Shown here: positions 61,514 to 64,000 of the stretch, piece by piece
Position numbering within the stretch: the first letter of the stretch is position 1
Layout: the number at the start of each line of letters is the position of its first letter
NCBI GenBank assembly: GCA_020796225.1
Contig: CM036758.1
Span: 74,032,366 to 74,096,365, forward strand
DNA: 64,000 nucleotides
From: Arion vulgaris
Lineage: Eukaryota; Mollusca; Gastropoda; Stylommatophora; Arionidae
Direction of reading: 5' to 3'
Position numbers and translations under genes: made by a program
Notes under the pieces: generated by a model
What the model saw: only the letters and a program-made list of their open reading frames with translations
The model's database searches: none
Told to the model about the DNA's origin: nothing

Positions 61514-61774
61514 CTCTATCTTTCTTTGCATCATGTGGATATTGTCTATTGCAAAGTCACTAATGCTTACAATATTGATAAAGTATTTTTTTTTTATGAA
61601 GCTAAATGGTACAAATAGGAAGCAAAGATATTTTTCTACCTTTTTTATTTGGTTTAAGTTTCCAAAATATTTGTAAGAATAATTGCAGTTTCATATATAT
61701 CTTTTTTTCTGGTCCTTTCTTTTTTTAAAGTGTATTCTCCATTCAATTCAAATAATGGCAGCATATCTACAGCC

Positions 61775-61985
61775 TAGCCAGACTGCAAGAATATCAAGTC
61801 AAATGTCATGTAGTTAGACAAGAGCACTAGACTGGAAGTAAAAGAAGAATAGTAAACCCCCACAGAACCATTGTTGTTAGTTGACACACGCTAAGAGACA
61901 TACTGAGGGGGAGATTGGAGCATTTATGGACTAACTGGTTTGATGTGCAGTGATGATGATCTAAAGACTAAACTAACCGATTCTA
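61775..61985 (+). mobile_element. LINE-H fragment, decayed
   Basis: gccagactgcaagaatatca agtcaaatg, agacaagagcactagactgg, tgatgtgcagtgatgatgat. Same as 7395-7620. Confidence 0.7.
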
Positions 61986-62279
61986 CATTCAAAATATAAA
62001 CATTTTGGTCTAAAATATATTGGTAACTGAATCGAGGTCATAGCACTCCGGGCAGACCCGTAGCTGTTCAGTTTCCCCCAACAGATGTTAAAGGATATGC
62101 ATACTGATGTAAATAATATATACAATAATTCAGCAAAATGGAACTGCAAATAAGTATGGGAACATAATTTATGGATATATGTTTTGAATCTGGCAATGCA
62201 ACAAACAGATGGTTGTCAAACAAAACATTTTACCCTTTTGTATTTATTGATATAATATATATATGACTACCTTGTACAT

Positions 62280-62570
62280 AAATACTTCTTCATCTTCAAA
62301 CACATTACATCAACCACTTGTTAAACCGTTCTTTGTGATGTGTATGTCATTTGAGCCTAAGAGTGACTGTACTTTGTGCCAGTTATGTGTCTACAAATGT
62401 GCCAGTTATGCATCTACAAGTAGGCCAGCACATCCAATTTCTGCAATGCTTTTATTTACAAGGGTAGCTTCCTAAGCCCCTACATCAGTTGCCTCTTACT
62501 ACATGCCTTGTAGGTAGCATTGGTACTATTATTTGTTTCCCTTGTGGGCCACGGGAACCACACGAGCAGT
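62280..62570 (-). mobile_element. SINE-E copy with small internal duplication
   Basis: The reverse complement core tagtaagaggcaactgatgt. The segment tgtgccagttatgyrtctac aa is present twice at 62374-62418. Confidence 0.8.
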
Positions 62571-62654
62571 ATATGAATACATTAAATAGTAATTTACAAT
62601 AATTGAAATGACTTTTTGGGAAAGTTATGCAAAGAACAGATGATACTGCTTGTA

Positions 62655-62735
62655 GATTGATCTATCTCTCTTTCTCTCTATCTCAAACATGCATATCCTT
62701 AATCTATCTTTCTCTCTATCTCAAACATGCATATC
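62655..62735. repeat. 40-bp tandem duplication
   Basis: ctttctctctatctcaaaca tgcatatccttaatctat twice. Confidence 0.9.
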
Positions 62736-62739
62736 CTTA

Positions 62740-62870
62740 ATCTCCAATGCTTTTTATTTACTAGAGTAGCTTCCCCATGCCCCTACTTCAGTCGCATCTT
62801 ATGACATGCCGTGTAGGTCGCAGTGGTACTATTCTTTGCTTGCCTTGTGGACCCAGCACAACACAGGCGC
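62740..62870 (-). mobile_element. SINE-E 5' fragment
   Basis: tttttatttactagagtagc, cagtcgcatcttatgacatg, tagtcgcagtggtactattc-like order shared with 27880-27990. Confidence 0.78.
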
Positions 62871-63097
62871 ATCAATGGTTGAACGCAATGGATTTTTAGA
62901 AACATGTTTCTTGCCATGATGGTGCACTCCGACATGCTGCAGTCTATCCACCACTTCATGTTCTCCATTATCTTTATCTTTCCTTTACCAACTTGTTCTC
63001 AACTGTCCCTTACAGTATGGTCCTCAACATCTTAAATTTCTTCAGGTATTCTCTTTCTGCCACAAGTTGATGCAACACCTCTTTACTACTTACTCCT

Positions 63098-63785
63098 TCC
63101 ATGATATTCAACATAGAAATTACAGAACATTACCTCCAGATATTCAACACAAAAATTATAGAACAATACCGCCAGATATTCAATACACAGAATATAGAAC
63201 AATACCACCAGATATTCAATACACAAATTACAGAACAATACCACCAGATATTCAATACACAAATTACAGAACAATACCGCCAGATATTCAATACACAAAT
63301 TACAGAACAATACCTTCAGATATTCAATATACAAATTACAGAACAATACCACCAGATATTCAATACACAAATTACAGAACAATACCACCAGATATTCAAT
63401 ACACAAATTACAGAACACACGCAGATAATCAATACACAAATTACAGAACAATACCTTCAGATATTCAATATACAAATTACAGAACACCGCCAGATATTCA
63501 ATACACAAATTATAGAACAATACCTGCCAGATATTCAATACACAAATTATAGAACAAAACGCCAGATATTCAATACACAAATTATAGAACAATACCTTCA
63601 GATATTCAATACACAAATTACAGAACAATACCACCAGATATTCAATACACAAATTATAGAACAATACCTTCAGATATTCAATACACAAATTACAGAACAA
63701 TACCACCAGATATTCAATACACAAATTATAGAACAATACCTTCAGATATTCGATACACAAATTATAGAACAATACCTCCAGAGTC
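63098..63785. repeat. 36-bp satellite, about 19 copies
   Basis: Unit cagatattcaatacacaaat, tacagaacaataccac with variants (ttatag, accttc, accgcc) and a few indels. Open frames on both strands are a consequence of the 36-bp period. Confidence 0.96.
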
Positions 63786-64000
63786 TTAGCGTAAATTTAG
63801 AGCCACACAAAATGAAATAGAGTACACTACTATTTATTAATTTTTCTTGTGACATAAATGTGCCTGTTATTGAAATTATAAAAATTTACAAACAGTTAGC
63901 TGCATGCCTTTGTTGCATATTCCTCTCCGTACTTCATGGAGCATAGGATCTCAACAGTTGTTGATCATTTTTCCCAGTCTCTGGCTATTTACAAATCAGC

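Noticed and set aside
48739..64000. A second cellular gene downstream of the anoctamin
   Set aside because: I looked for exon-like frames with splice borders and conserved protein signatures on both strands and found only LINE-derived frames and satellites.

Overview
This window is animal (metazoan) nuclear DNA. It carries the 3' part of one intron-rich gene set in a dense bed of transposon fragments and satellites. The gene is on the + strand: 17 exons between 6790 and 48738 join in frame into 726 codons plus stop, and the product is recognisable as an anoctamin (TMEM16) closest to ANO7. Every junction has GT..AG borders and a matching codon phase, and all six Ca2+-site residues of the family are present. 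The N-terminal exons (about 200 residues by comparison with human ANO7) are not in the first 6.8 kb and must lie upstream. Both the gene's character and the decayed non-LTR retrotransposons and tRNA-derived SINEs suggest an invertebrate. A mollusc or another lophotrochozoan is my best guess, but it is only an inference.

Layout. 1-6789: upstream intron with LINE and SINE pieces, a hAT-type MITE, a 43-bp satellite attached to a foldback-like arm, a TA-flanked MITE and a 1.58-kb 23-bp minisatellite ending about 40 nt before the first visible exon. 6790-48738: the anoctamin exons; introns of 116 bp to 5.3 kb hold nearly all the repeats, including an almost complete but broken RTE-like LINE (about 28380-32095), satellites of 47, 21, 68, 32, 30 and 50 bp, and inverted pairs of LINE and MITE copies. 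48739-64000: probable 3' UTR, then gene-free DNA with LINE fragments, SINEs, a 47-bp satellite, an 85-bp satellite broken by a SINE, and a 36-bp satellite near the right edge. I see no second cellular gene.

The most interesting theme is how satellites relate to retrotransposons. At three places the tandem unit can be recognised as the 3' end of a LINE family that is present elsewhere in the window as a single-copy end (32-bp unit at 14.8-15.5 kb and 44.2-44.4 kb; 21/68-bp units at 13.2-14.6 kb; 44-bp unit at 24.2 kb). Other points: a hAT-type MITE family with perfect 8-bp target duplications, one with a paralogous empty site in the window; hammerhead-ribozyme-like cores in a 133-bp tandem duplication at 10.28-10.45 kb; and a threefold duplication of an RNase H motif inside a LINE copy.

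Family labels (LINE-Q, LINE-N, LINE-H, LINE-W, LINE-G, LINE-S, SINE-A to SINE-F) are mine, used only to link copies within this window. All alignments were made by eye.
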